Source: Ophiobolus disseminans (taxonomy: Eukaryota > Ascomycota > Dothideomycetes > Pleosporales > Phaeosphaeriaceae). Taken from it: DNA of 64,000 nt. The DNA is taken from positions 571,065 to 635,064 of the forward strand of contig MU006216.1 of NCBI GenBank assembly GCA_010093685.1. The letters run 5' to 3'. Below are positions 1-12,254 of the stretch, in pieces; position 1 is the first letter of the stretch; every line of letters starts with the position of its first letter. A program made the position numbers and the translations under genes. The notes beneath the pieces are model-generated. The model was not told the origin of the DNA. It did no database searches and worked only from the letters and a program-made list of their open reading frames with translations.

Positions 1-40
1 GCAATTTCCACTTGGAGCTAAAGCTAATTATGTGCAACAG

Positions 41-1444
41 GGCCGTAACACGGGCATGAAGGCTATCTTTGGAGGTGCCGTGAAGAAGCCGCTAATGACC
101 AAGGTCTCCATGCGTCACCTCAACGAGATTGTCCGCGAGCGCAACCAGTACTCGCGTGATGCACAGGAAGCTTGGCAAGATTTCATTAACCTCAAGGGTC
201 GCATGGACACTGAGCTCTCCAAGGTCTCCAAGCGTAACAACTTCTTGGTGGAAGAACTTGAGAGCTGGAAGCAGCAATTCCTCAAGTTCCAGGCTTTCGC
301 CGAACAGCTTACCAAGGAGACACAAGACCTTAAGGTTAAGATCGAGAACCACAAGCGTGAGAACCGACGCCTTACCAACCTCATTGATCAGCAAAAGGAC
401 GATGCTGCTCGGCTTACCATTCGCTTGTCTGGCACCGAGAAGCAACGTGACGATGCTCTCGAGGCGCTTGTTCTCCAGCAAGAAATTGCTGAAGAGCTCG
501 AGCGCGAAAGGAAGCGCAACAAGAAGGATATGTCCGCTCTCCAACATACCAATGGTGCGATCCTCCGCCAGCGGGATGAAGCGCAGCGTGTCGTGCTTCA
601 CCTTCGTGCTCTCATTGATGGCCAGACACACCACATGGAGCACATTGTCAAGTCTCTGAACCACGAAGACATGTCAGGCTATATCGAGCAAGGTTTCGAA
701 GACGTTCCAGAAGAGGACGAGGAAGAAATATTCGAGGATGCTACTGCTGGAACCTCAATCAAGGACAAGTCAGAAGTCGGTACCATCCGCGGCGTAGCTG
801 GCATGGACAGCCGCAACGGCTCAAGAGCCAGCACCGCGCAAGCCCACCACTTTGACGGCGAGGACGTCACACCAGACATGGAACAGCGTCTCCACAACAG
901 CCCAGCCCGCAACTCAAAGCGCTTCTCCAACCAGTCAATGGTGGATGTCGCCGACCGCGTCCTCCGCGACAAGACCGACGCCATCGCATACATCATCCGC
1001 AACATCTCGGAGCAATGTGCCGCAGCCGTCGAGGGCCTCCAACTGGCTCAGCGCGCCGACACAGAAGACGGCGACTCGCACTCGGAGCGCCGCAGCAGCG
1101 TGGGCCAGCTCTCCTCCATCGGCGGGCGCGCGCAATCGACCCAGGGAAGCGAGTACGGCGACGACGACATGCTGCGCCCGCACCGGGGGTCCAGCATCCC
1201 TCCCACGCCCGACCTTAGCCACCGGTCCAGCACATCCATGAGCATGGCCAGCGCGTCCACGACGCCCGACCGCTCGAGTCTGCAGCACCGCAGCCATGAC
1301 GTGCCCGTTGTGCCGACGCGCATCCTCGAGCACGACGACGATGACGAGGACACGAGCGACCTCCAGGCGGACATGTTGCCTGTCAGCAAGTACGCGCAGC
1401 CGCTGTCGCGCCCGGGCCAGCATAGCGTGCGGAATGTGCGTTGA
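41..1444 (+). CDS. coiled-coil protein, 3' part (5' end outside window)
   Basis: Only the last 467 residues are visible. Bases 1-40 look like the end of an intron, with a branch-like GCTAAT near 23-28 and an acceptor CAACAG ending at 40, so the exon starts at 41 in frame (first residues GRNTGMKAIFGG). There is no ATG that would make a natural start. Roughly residues 20-215 are a long heptad-rich coiled coil (for example SKVSKRNNFLVEELESWKQ), followed by an acidic patch (EEDEEE) and a Ser/Pro/Asp-rich, probably disordered tail. A short conserved-looking block (ADRVLRDKTDAIAYIIRNIS) sits near residue 300. I do not recognise the family. The architecture fits a filamentous-fungal cytoskeletal or septation-related scaffold, but this is inference. 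Coding is secure from the uninterrupted frame and codon pattern. Confidence 0.75.
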   Translation, partial: GRNTGMKAIFGGAVKKPLMTKVSMRHLNEIVRERNQYSRDAQEAWQDFINLKGRMDTELSKVSKRNNFLVEELESWKQQFLKFQAFAEQLTKETQDLKVKIENHKRENRRLTNLIDQQKDDAARLTIRLSGTEKQRDDALEALVLQQEIAEELERERKRNKKDMSALQHTNGAILRQRDEAQRVVLHLRALIDGQTHHMEHIVKSLNHEDMSGYIEQGFEDVPEEDEEEIFEDATAGTSIKDKSEVGTIRGVAGMDSRNGSRASTAQAHHFDGEDVTPDMEQRLHNSPARNSKRFSNQSMVDVADRVLRDKTDAIAYIIRNISEQCAAAVEGLQLAQRADTEDGDSHSERRSSVGQLSSIGGRAQSTQGSEYGDDDMLRPHRGSSIPPTPDLSHRSSTSMSMASASTTPDRSSLQHRSHDVPVVPTRILEHDDDDEDTSDLQADMLPVSKYAQPLSRPGQHSVRNVR

Positions 1445-4400
1445 CGGCGTATGCATTGGCGTTTGATAAGCAAGGGCGGGAACCACTGATGCCAGCATCT
1501 TCTTTTGTTACTTTGGGCGTCTTTTTTTCTTGGTCAGAACAAAGTCATGTGTGTTCCCTTCGAGACGATGACTACCTTTTCCCTTGAGTTCTTGTTCGAA
1601 CGGCCGCGACAGCATTGGAGAAGAGTGAGAAGCAGGGCTTAGACCCTAGGCTAGAGGAGCAGTGACGACGCAGACTGATGGAGATTGAAGAGATGGGCAT
1701 CGACCTCATCTGGGCTGGTATGGCCTGTTCTTATGTTTGTAATTTGGGTTTCGTCAGCATAATACCATTATTTCCTTTGGTTCAATGGGGATACCTTATC
1801 ACTGTTTCGTTGCCATGCTCCGTTCCCATTTGATGCTAGTACCTCGCCATATGGAGGTTTGTTCCGTGATATACGTGGTCGTGCTACAAGTCCTTGGTCA
1901 TACTTTTGTGGAAGTCCCTCGACTGTTGCGTCTATGGAGAAGCCATACAGTTGCCTGTTTCCGAACCCAGCACGTGCTAGTAGCACTTTATCAAGCAAAG
2001 TCTGATGTGTTGACTATTTCATCCATCGCAAAGTCCTTCTGGGTTGTTCTTCTCCTCCCAAAATGTCCCTAGTCTACCCATTTACTCGCGTCTTAGTCTA
2101 CATTGATGACGAAGCGACATGCAAAGCGATCCAAAAATTCGCCTCGAGACCAGCACGTCCTGAACTTTCGTATAAATGCAAATCGACAGCCTCTCTTAAA
2201 CGTCAGGAACGTCATTGGCCTAACCAACGAAACGCACTTCAAAAGACCACCCATAGCGACACGAACACACACATAAAGCCACTCCACAGACGCTACGACC
2301 ATCACCTCCAGACGAACCAAAATTAGGTCTACACTATAAAGAACCATGATGAGCTAAAAAAAAATGCCGTGTAACCGTCCGAGCTTCCCATGACGGGGTC
2401 TCCCTGTAAGTCCGAACTTCTAATCCGACATCCGTTCAACGATAAGTAGGTGCGCATGATGATGCGATGCGAAGGTTATCTTGATGTGAGTCCTGATCAG
2501 CAAAGATATGCGAGAAGGTTGCTAGCATTGGCGTGGCCACATCAAGGAAGGAAGCTGCAGCAGCATGAGTGGTGTAGCGACAAGTTAGAGACTGAATTCC
2601 AGTCAAGGCATGACGAAGCATGTGATTCGCCGGCCCCAACCCCACTAAACATCGTTGAGGAGTCTCTCGGGTTGCAGATGTTGAGACAGTAATCGCTCGT
2701 CTATTATGCGTTCCACATTGGCGTTAGGCGGTCCGGCGGAGAAGTTGCGTATGCTCTGCTACTAGCGATGGACTAGCTGTCAAGCTAGAATATGCCAGAA
2801 AACGTCTCGAAGGTTTGCAGATCGCAGATTGTGAAACGTAGCTTGACATTTGATGGACGGTTGTGGGGCGGCGTCTGTCATCCCTGGATATTTTGTAGGA
2901 GTCAATGGCAGCAATATTCATTTCTAGCACATCGACCTAGTGATATGCTGCAAAGCTGCAGTTGGCTAAGTCTGTCTCGCGTGTTCCGCGTTAATGCATT
3001 CAAGAGGTGGGTACTCGGTCGGTGAAGGCAACATACAATACCATGAAGGAAGGTTAGCTGCAGTCAATTGGCGGAAACGATCTGTTTGTTGAAAAGTCGA
3101 ATCGTCGTCTGACAACTGTAGTGCAAGGTTTGGAAGCGAGTACGACCTTGACTAGTTACTTGCGTCTGCATGACAGAACAAAGTTCAAACTCGGTGGTTC
3201 TGTCCAAGTCTTAGTGGCCATGAGGCCGTTGTAAACTCTCTACAGTGGAGTTGTATATGAGCTGGAGAAATTGATCATATCTTCGTTCCCACAATGGATT
3301 GTAGCCGAACCCTGGTGGGCGACCCAATTAAAGGTAAAGTGAGATGGGCTTGATGCATGCGAATCTCGGGTAAAGTGCGGTTAGAGAATCCCTTAGCCGG
3401 AAACTATCTCTAAATCGGCTTCGCCGGGGGGAGGGGGGTGGCAAATCAGATCGACGTTGGCCTCGTGGCGTTTGCGACTTCAGATCTGAAATGTGTTGTT
3501 AAAATCCACGGGTTTGCGCCTCAGTCTCGGCATTCAACTAGACTGCGAATGAAAACGACTAAATGCTGACCATGAAACATGTTTTCCTGGTATAGGAAGC
3601 CACGGTCGACTCAACTTGAAGATGAAACCTGACAGGTAGACACTAATGTCGCAATGGACGATACGAGGGATGATGTACATGTCTCCCGCTTCGCCAAGTC
3701 GATCGCAGCTATTGCACACTAACCTGCTGAGGGATGGTCAGCACGAGTGCCTCTGACTTGAAGGCTTTCCTCATTGATGCCCTACCAGTACTCGCCTTGT
3801 AGGTTGAACCTCAGACACTGCAGGCAATTGTGTTGTATCGGTGGTAAGCACAGAGGGCGATCAGTTTGACGGTTGGAGCGTATGTCGGTGAGACATCTCA
3901 CAAAAAGGATGTAGTCACGGTGCTGTTTGGTTGTTTGAGGCACATGCAGGTTATTTGTTTTGGTGTAGAGGTTGAGGAAGTCGCGATTTACTACCACTAC
4001 CACGTGGCATGGAGCCTCGGCCAACCGTTGGTCAAAGAGGCAGGAGGCACTGGCTTGTTCGTGAAGCAGGATTAGAGTTTGTGGCTAATGCAGCTCGTTA
4101 CCAGGGATATCTGAGGCAAAACTATCGTTGCACTAGTTATTCTACCGGCATATGTAAGTCAGGTTTCAAACGGCTAACAAGTAGCGGTGGCAAGATGTAA
4201 ACCGCGTGTGGCCAATAGATGCACGGTTGCCGGGGTGTAATTGTTGATGGATCAGCCCTCATTAGTCGCTTCATAATGCAGATGTAGTACCGGTAATTGC
4301 GCATAGAGGGTCATTGTGAAGACTTAGTCTCACCCAACCTGTAAGACATTTGCAATGGATTATCAATCACACTCTGCTGACAAGGTGGTGGGCGCGGTGA

Positions 4401-5556
4401 AATGTTTGGTTTTCCCTGCCACCTTTGGCCGTGAGAGGCACAGTTTGCGTTGGTGTTCGCCAGCATGCTCAGGAGAGCAGGATCAAGAAACGTCGAGATG
4501 TGCCAGAATGGATGCACGGTATCTGCAGCAGCCGGGTCAAGGCCAACGGCACTTGCAACGGTGATGGAGTTCGCTTGTCGTGATGTTTGCTGCAAACGCA
4601 CCTGGGCACACTTTACTGCAGGCCTCGTCACTGGTAGGGAAACTTGGCAAGTCAGAGCGCTAAGTCAGAATGCTCGCTAGACTACCGTAGTTGTGATTGG
4701 CGATGCTGAAACACGCCAGCCACCATTTTTGGGGGACGTGAATGTAGAATTGACTCGAAGGCCGGCGCCGACTCGTGCTCAGCTCAGGTGAATCATCTTC
4801 CGTCCGAATGCAGATGGGACGGAAGCAGATGGTGGATGGTGGGCTATCGATACCCCTTTGCCAGTCTCCCCTACAGCGGAACACTACTGAGTGAGGCGTG
4901 ATATCCAAGAGAAGCCTCCTACAAAACAGGGCGACGGAAGGATGAAAAAACAGCGTTTGGCTGCAGCTTATCCCACGGGCGGCAGCGGCATGCATGCGCA
5001 CAGTCGGCCCAAGGCACGAAGCGGATTCAGGTCGAGGAGAATGCAACGGTAGGTGCAACGGCCGTCGGTGCCATTCCAGCAGTAGCGCAGCGTGGAGCGT
5101 GCTTGGTGACATGTGGATGCTCGTCGTGGATGCATGGCTGGGGAGCAGGGGGTTGCCTGTGCGGGACGCTTCTCCTGAGGAGGAATATCCCACTCGCCGA
5201 CGCAAGCTAAGGGGCGCGACTTTGCTCGTCCGTATGCTGCACTGCGCTGTCTCTATTCACTGCGGCTACACAAGTAATTCTCTATTATTTCCCCTCGTCA
5301 CCGTCTGTCTGCGCGCCAATACACGGCCTTCTCGCTCCCCTCGGCGACCAGTGCGTTTGCACGCGTTGCACACAGGCTAAATCGCGCCGACACTCGCGGC
5401 ACCTCGCACATGCAGCCCACCACGGCCGCCCCATCTATTCTTTCCCCGGCGCAACTCGAGTAATATATTCTGCCACGCGCAACGACCACAGGGCAATATA
5501 GCGACTGCGCGCACACACCCGCCCACAGTCAACGGCGCCGCCGTGGTCGACCAAGA
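1445..5556. other. 4.1-kb region without a supportable gene
   Basis: This holds the 3' flank of the coiled-coil gene and the 5' flank of the kinesin gene. The open frames in it are short (mostly under 100 codons; the longest, 4660-5205 on the minus strand, has no recognisable domain and no gene-like composition) and overlap on both strands as chance frames do. A run of A lies near 2355-2363 and a G-rich tract at 3426-3441. I see no tRNA, no terminal repeats and no transposase motif. The last 200 bases before 5557 are pyrimidine-rich, as is common upstream of fungal start codons. Confidence 0.6.
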
Positions 5557-8500
5557 ATGGCTGCCGTCTCACCACCAGCATCGCCGCCGAGTATGGGCGT
5601 GCCGAGGCCCATGAGCGCCATGATCCGCCCAAACCGCAGCTCGAGCCGCCTCAGTATGAGCAGCAAGCAGGGCGGCGGAAGCAGGAATTCCGACGAGGAG
5701 AGCAGCAAGACGGCCGTCAAAGTTGGTACGTACCGCCGCCATGCGCCCACCATGTCCGCAGACCGTCAACATGCAGCCACCTAACAGCAGTGCAGCCGTC
5801 CGCGTGCGCCCTCCGCTCAAGCCTGGCGACCCGGGCTTCGAACTGATCCCCCAGCGGTTCCGCGCCCCGACATGTCACGTTACCTCGCCTTCGAGTCTGG
5901 CCGTGGACGGGTCTGGGGGGAGGAAGATGTTCATCTTCGACCGCGTCTTTGGCGAGGACGAGGACCAGGAGGGCGTCTACGACTATGTCGTCGACAGCGT
6001 CAACTCGTTCGTGCAGGGCTACAACGTCTCCATCCTGGCATACGGCCAGTCGGGCGCAGGCAAATCGTACACCATGGGCACCACAGGGCCCACGGAGCAG
6101 GGAGACGCCAAAATCATGGGTACGCAGGACCGGGAACACTCGGGTAGACGGAGCAGCACTGACAACATGTGCAGGCATGATCCCTCGCGCCGCCGCCACG
6201 CTTTTTGAGAGACTAGAAGGGCCCAGCATTCGCTCTCCTGGGTCCGGCATACGCGCGCCGTCCCGTGTGTCTGGCCTTGGAATGCAAAACTTCCCCAGCA
6301 AGTCATCCGCCAATAAGAACTGGCAGCTGAGGGCGACCTACGTCGAGGTAAGGAAGGCGCTGTCCACGTGCGAAGACGATGCTGACAGTGTCAGATCTAC
6401 AATGAGCAGCTGCGCGACTTGCTCCTTCCCGAAAATACGCCCCTCCACGAGCGACCCCCAGTGAACATCCGCGAAGACCGCGGCCGCATACTCCTCACCG
6501 GGCTTACGCAGATTGCCATCAATTCAGTCGAAGACCTCCTCAATGCGCTCAATTTCGGATCCTCGATTCGCCAGACCGATGCCACAGCCGTGAATGCCAA
6601 ATCGTCCCGTTCTCACGCCGTCTTCAGTCTGAACCTGGTGCAAAAGAAGGCGTCGTCCACACCGCTCTCGAACCGTGAGAAACGCCGGTCGGTTCCTATT
6701 GAGATGATGTCCGGCTCCAGTGAGAACTGGATTACAGTCGACAGCAAGCTACACTTTGTTGACCTTGCCGGGAGCGAGCGGCTCAAGAACACCCAGGCCT
6801 CCGGCGAGCGGGCGAGGGAAGGAATATCCATCAACGCCGGGCTAGCCAGTCTTGGTAAAGTCATTTCGCAGTTGTCCGCCCGCTCTAGCGGCTCGTACGT
6901 CTCATATCGTGACTCCAGGCTCACCCGGCTTCTGCAAGACTCTCTTGGCGGTAACGCCATCACCTATATGATAGCCTGCGTCAACCCAGCCGAGTTTCAT
7001 CTGAGTGAAACACTGAACACTGTTCAATACGCGCAACGAGCCCGTGCGATCCAGGTCAAGCCACAAATCCAGCAAGTACACGATGATAGCGATAAGCAAG
7101 CTGCCATTGAACGCCTGCGGGCAGAGGTCCAATTTCTGCGAGATCAAATTCGATTGTCGGAGCGCACTGATCGAAAGAAGGCCAACCCGCAGGAACGCAG
7201 CGAGCGGCAACAGGAACGTGAAATGGAGCTTCAGAATCAGCTCCTGGACATCCAAGAAAACTACAATGCGCTCAGCAACCGCCATGCCAAGCTCATCACG
7301 GAAATCACAAAAGCTCGTGACAACGAAGACGCGGACACACCCATGTTAAAGGATGCCATTGGCGACACTGCACTCGAGCGTTTAAAGCGATCCAACTCCT
7401 TTGCCGAAGCAGTTGAGTCGGTCGTACTCGAGTATGAGAAAACCATCCAGACTCTAGAGTCCTCCCTCTCCAATACCCGTTCGAGTCTGTCTAACCAGGA
7501 GAGCGACCTTCTGGAGAAAGAGACCCGCATTGCCATTCTTGAGAGCCAAAACCATCAACTGCAGTCTCGCATTCAAAAGGCAATGGACCGGGACGCCAGC
7601 AATGAGGAATACGTCAAATCCTTGGAGCACCAGATCGATAGCTCTGCAAACGGCATCGAGAAGAATGACGGTACAATCTCGGACCTTCGCGAAAAGTTGC
7701 AAAAGGCTCGCGAAAATGAGTCGAGCTGCGAGGAATATATCTCCACCCTGGAAGAGCGCCTCGCGGAAAACGAACAGGAGGTCGAAATCATGACCCGAGA
7801 GATTGAACGATTGAAGCATGTCGTTGAGCGGCAACGCAGCATCGGCAAGCTCGATAACCTCCTCTATGAGCTTGACACCATGCGCCAAACAGATGCCAAA
7901 GCTGAAGAGACATTAGTCAACGGTCACTCAAGGACAGACAGTGATCCCTTCAACGGGAAGCGACCTCAGCTTGAACACCGGCCCTCAAGTGACGTCAACC
8001 ACCATTTCAGCACAAGCGTTGATGTAATTGCAGAAGAGGAGGAACGCGAACGCCCGCCTACAGCCGACGCTGCACCTGCTGCTAAAGAGCATGCGAAGCA
8101 GCTGGGTGACGATTTCGAGACCAACACCATCTCTGTAAATGGGCTGTCTAACGGCACCACGGCCGATGCACCCCCAAGCCCAGCACAATCTCGATTCGTA
8201 CACGACAAACTTGATTCTGTCACTCAAGAGCTGTTTGACCTTAAGGTTGATCATGAGGGTACGCTGCAGGAATACGAACGACTTGCTAGCAAGTACCAGG
8301 AAGCGCTGCGCACGTTGGCAGCTCTTCAGGATACCGTCGACGAAGCACGCCATCGCCAACCCATCTCGGTGTCCTCTTCTCGACGTCAATCTTTTTCAGA
8401 GCACGAAGCAATAAACGGGCTCAAGCCAGAAAATGGCCAAATACCATCGTCGCGTACGTTGTCTGCGGAATTATCCTTAGCAGAGTCTGTCAATGGTGAG

Positions 8501-10989
8501 CTGCTAGATGACGAGACAGACGCTGGCCACGAAGAATCGCACCCGAAAGCGCATAGACGTTCCAAGAAGTCCATCGACCAGTCTGTATCTCATTCAGAGA
8601 TCCATCTCGTGCGTGAGCTCGAAGCCTTGAAGATTCTGCACACTGAAAAGGAAGAGCGCTTGGTTGAGCTTCACAAGAGCTACAGCGATTTGGAAGAAGA
8701 GCACCAAGACACATTGGACTATGTGGAAGAGCTCAAGTCAGAATTAACCAAAGCGCAAATGACGCGCCCAAGCTCGCCGTCCGTTCACATGATCCGCCGA
8801 AAGTCTAGCCAAGCTGTTGTTGCAAACGACCGCTCAAATCGTGCCCTTGCTTCTCTCCGTAACATGGCTCTCGAGAACTTCGAAGAGGAACCCGAATCCA
8901 TCCAGAACTTCGAGGTCAGCCTGAACACGATCATGACCGAACTACACACCAAGTCCGAGCGAGTGCAGGAACTGGAGGCAGAGGTGAACTCTGTGCGCAA
9001 GGAGATGGAGGGCAAGATGACATTGATCAGTGGCTTGGCCAAAGAGCGATCGAGCTTGAAAGCCTCATCACCTCTCGATATCTCCATCGTTGCTAGCATG
9101 CAAGATCAAATGAAGCAGAACGAGGAGCATATCAAAGAGCTTAAGGACTCGCACGCCCAGCGAGAATTAGAGCTGCAAGAGCAAATCGCCTCCCTTGAGG
9201 CTTCGACCCGAACACCTGAGGCAAACACCGAGGCTTCTCCTTCACGAACAATACCGCACACCCGAGACATTTCTGTCGATGCTTCATCAGACGACGTCAC
9301 TGGTCGTGCCCAGGAGCTCACTACACTCTCTGATGAAGCGGCATTGTGGCAATTGAAGCATGTCGAGGCCATCGAGGCCACGAGAGCCCTGGAAAAGCAA
9401 CATCTCGAGAAGGTCAAACATCTCGAGCAAGTGCAAAGACAACTCGAGACAGATCATTCGTCTCGTCTGGCTGAGCTAGAAGAAGCCAAGGGCGCCGAAG
9501 CTCAAGCTGCCTTGGAGCACGAGAGGTCACAGCATGCTGAGCTTGTTACCGGCCTGCAAGCTCAGGTCAACGAGCATAAAGCTACTGCAGGCAGCAATGC
9601 TGCTCGACTGGCTGAACTCGAAGACTCTCATGCAAATATTATCCGCCAAGTCGAGGAGGACTCGGAGGCCCGGGCGCTCACAGAGAAGGAGCTAGAGACC
9701 CACCGATCGCTCGTCGAAAATCTTGAGAAGCAGATTGAGGAGCATAAGGCTGCCATCGAGTTCCACCAAAACGGCATGGATTCGCTGCAGCTGTCCCACA
9801 CTGCGGAACTGGAGAAGCTCACAAATCAGCTCACTTCTCACCAGGCAACTTCGTCCTCCTTGGAGGCTGATCTCTCGAGAGCAAAGGGTGACATGGACAC
9901 GCTTCTCAAAGACATATCTTCCGTCCTTGGTCAGGAGACAGATATTGGCACAGTACAGTCTCACATTGAGTCATTAGTGGAAGAACGAAAGTCCATCGCG
10001 AGCAAGATGGATGAGGCTATCAATGAGCTTCAGGCATCCAGACGAGAGCTTTCCGAAGCCACCACCACGATTGGCACTCTCAAAGGGCATTTGAAAGAGT
10101 TTGAGATGATCAATGCCGAGACGTTGAAGGAACTTGAGAAAGTGAGCGAGAAGGAGCGCAAGAGCACTCGCCTCGTCGACGAGCTCGAGGAACAACTCAA
10201 CCAGAACTGGGACCAGCACGAGGCGGCTAACAACCGACTCTCTGCTCTGCAAACAGAACGCACCCGAGAGCTCCAAGACGCTATCGTCCACGGCGAATCA
10301 ATGCAGAAGGAAGTGGAAGAGTCTCGTATTAAGATCGCTCTTCTTGAGGTAAGCCTGACGAAACTCAAATCTCGAAACATTGCTAACAATACCAGTCACA
10401 ACTCGTGGATGCGAAGCGCAATTCTGCTCGTGGCTCCATGGACCCGCGAGAGGATCTCCACCGCTCCAACTCGAACAACTCAAATGCACGCAAGAGCACG
10501 GCACACACTTCCTTGCCGTCTCCACCGCCCGCCATTCCTTTACCTCCTCTACCTCCTGGCAGCCCACCACCATCCGCATCGGCGAACGGCCCATCACCGC
10601 CAACTTCGCGTCACCAGAGTAAAGACATTGCTCATGCTCAGCTAGTCGAAGACCAAGAAGCTCGTATCCGCACCATTGAGAAACACTTGTTTGCTGAGAA
10701 ACAGCTAACAGCCACACTTGAGGACGCCCTAACGGATCTCGAGGCTTCCAATACCAAGACGAAAACAGATCTTGACCAGTATAGAAAGAAGTGCGCAAGC
10801 TTTGAGGAAGAACTCAACATGATGCGCAAGGAGCGTAGCGCAGCACGCCACTCGCTCCAGGCCGTCGAGGAGGAGCGTAACGCCCGATTACGCGTTGAAG
10901 CCGAGCGCGCCCACCTCGAAGCTCGCATGGCGGCGCTCAACGACGCCAACAAAAAGGGCAAGAAGAAGGGCGCCCTTAACTGTTTCTAA
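5557..10989 (+). CDS. kinesin-4-like motor protein with long coiled-coil stalk
   Basis: Plus-end-type microtubule motor of about 1737 aa. Exons 5557-5725, 5796-6119, 6175-6347, 6395-10348 and 10396-10989 (introns of 70, 55, 47 and 47 nt; total 5214 nt). After a Ser/Pro-rich leader of about 50 residues the motor runs to about residue 440: VRVRPP start strand, P-loop GQSGAGKS (139-146), TYVEIYNEQLRDLL, switch I NAKSSRSH, switch II DLAGSE (345-350) and the neck-proximal YAQRARAI. The remainder is almost continuous coiled coil to about residue 1540, then a proline-rich patch encoded around 10510-10590, another coiled coil, and a lysine-rich end finishing GALNCF. An N-terminal motor with a very long stalk fits the kinesin-4 (KIF4/KIF21) group; the exact subfamily is inferred. 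The P-loop has Ser and Ala where most kinesins have Thr and Ser. Expected roles are spindle or cytoplasmic microtubule dynamics or transport. Confidence 0.92.
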
Positions 10990-12254
10990 TTCTTACTTGC
11001 CCACCCCACCACCACCTTTCACCTTCACTGTATCTTCTTTTATTCCAAACCTGCTCACTTTCGGCGCATTGGGAAAGGAGACGCTACATACCCCCGATAC
11101 ACCTGACATTATTGGCTGCCCTTTTTTGCGCTCGACATGTCCGTTTTATGTTTTATTGACGATCTGCAACGCTTGGGGCATTGGCATTTCTGGCAGCACA
11201 GCACGCACATACTTGATCTTTGGCACTAGGCTTCTCTCACACGGGCGGCCAGCCCTCCCTACATACCCCCTCATGCGTAATACTGTACTATACAGATCTT
11301 GTCCTCTTTCTTTACTCTTTTCCTTACTCGAGACGGCGAGATTGGACAGCAGGCACGTTGTGTGTGATTTTGTCTGGGACGAGCGGCATGATGGATGGCT
11401 TTTGAAAGTGCATATTGGAGGATCAGTGGCCTATCTTTTTTTTTACCTTTCTTGTTTCTAATTCTTCGGGACGATGAGAGAAAAAGGGAGTGAGTGATGC
11501 AGATACCGTAGATGGGATGGCGAGATGGTCGTCGAGTCTATGAAAACTTTTTCTTCATGCCTTTGATGAAATGACTTCTCACCTAGTGATACAACGCATA
11601 GGACTTACATATCCGCGTCGCAGCACACTCACCCCGTTCCCTTGACCTCGTCAGACTCCGGCACACTAGTATCTATACAATTCGCTCGACCCATCGCCAT
11701 CCCGACTCGCAGTCGACACCCCCGACAAGAGTTCAGTCATTCCAAAGGACAATCTTAGGTTCTATCATCAATGCGAGCAGCCAGAGACGCTCGCTGATTG
11801 TTAGGGAATTTATATTAGCAGGCACGCATGTACAGCACAGACTGTGGCGATTCCCAAGCAAGAGCGCACAAAGGCGGTATGTGAGACAGCTCGAGAGATA
11901 AACACAGCAGAGGAAAAGGCTATGCTAAAGAATGCGATTAACAAGTAACCAACCTACCTGAAGCAGAGCTGAGGAAGATTGCGCGAGCACTTAGACAACG
12001 TAAGAATAAGACCTTGTTAGACCTTGTTAGACCTTGCGTAACTTTAAATTTATAAAGGGCAAGACGAACAACACAGTCGTGCACTCACCCGATCGATCAG
12101 TACTGACGTGAAAACGAAGATCAAATGGAGTTGCTGCGCTGTCTAAACATTACAGCATGTGCAGAACAGTGAGAGTGGCGAGTCTGGTACAAGCTCATCA
12201 TTTGAAAGTAGAGGGAGATGCTAAATACCTCAACACACACACACCTTTCAGCTC
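10990..12254. other. intergenic region between convergent genes
   Basis: This is the 3' flank of both the kinesin (+) and the epoxide hydrolase (-), 1.26 kb. It contains a decamer tandem repeat at 12011-12037, followed by an AT-rich stretch, and a short CA run near 12233-12243. The frames 10895-11461 and 11220-11405 are continuations or shadows with no domain. I see no gene. Confidence 0.6.
12011..12037. repeat. short tandem repeat, 10-bp unit gaccttgtta
   Basis: Two full copies and a seven-base partial third copy of gaccttgtta stand in tandem, followed directly by an AT-rich segment (aactttaaatttataaa). It lies in the intergenic space between two convergent genes. It may be a replication-slippage product; no gene or known element is attached to it. 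Confidence 0.7.

Noticed and set aside
1584..1604. gttcgaac as a possible tRNA B box
   Set aside because: No A box or cloverleaf pairing around it.
4660..5205. 181-codon minus-strand frame
   Set aside because: It has no domain, no start context, and Ser/His/Cys-rich composition typical of chance frames in GC-rich DNA; it lies in the kinesin upstream flank.
11930..12060. Possible remnant of a transposase helix-turn-helix region next to the decamer repeat
   Set aside because: Short frames read faintly like a DNA-binding segment (LPEAELRKIARALRQRKN), but stops interrupt it and there are no terminal repeats; too weak to call.
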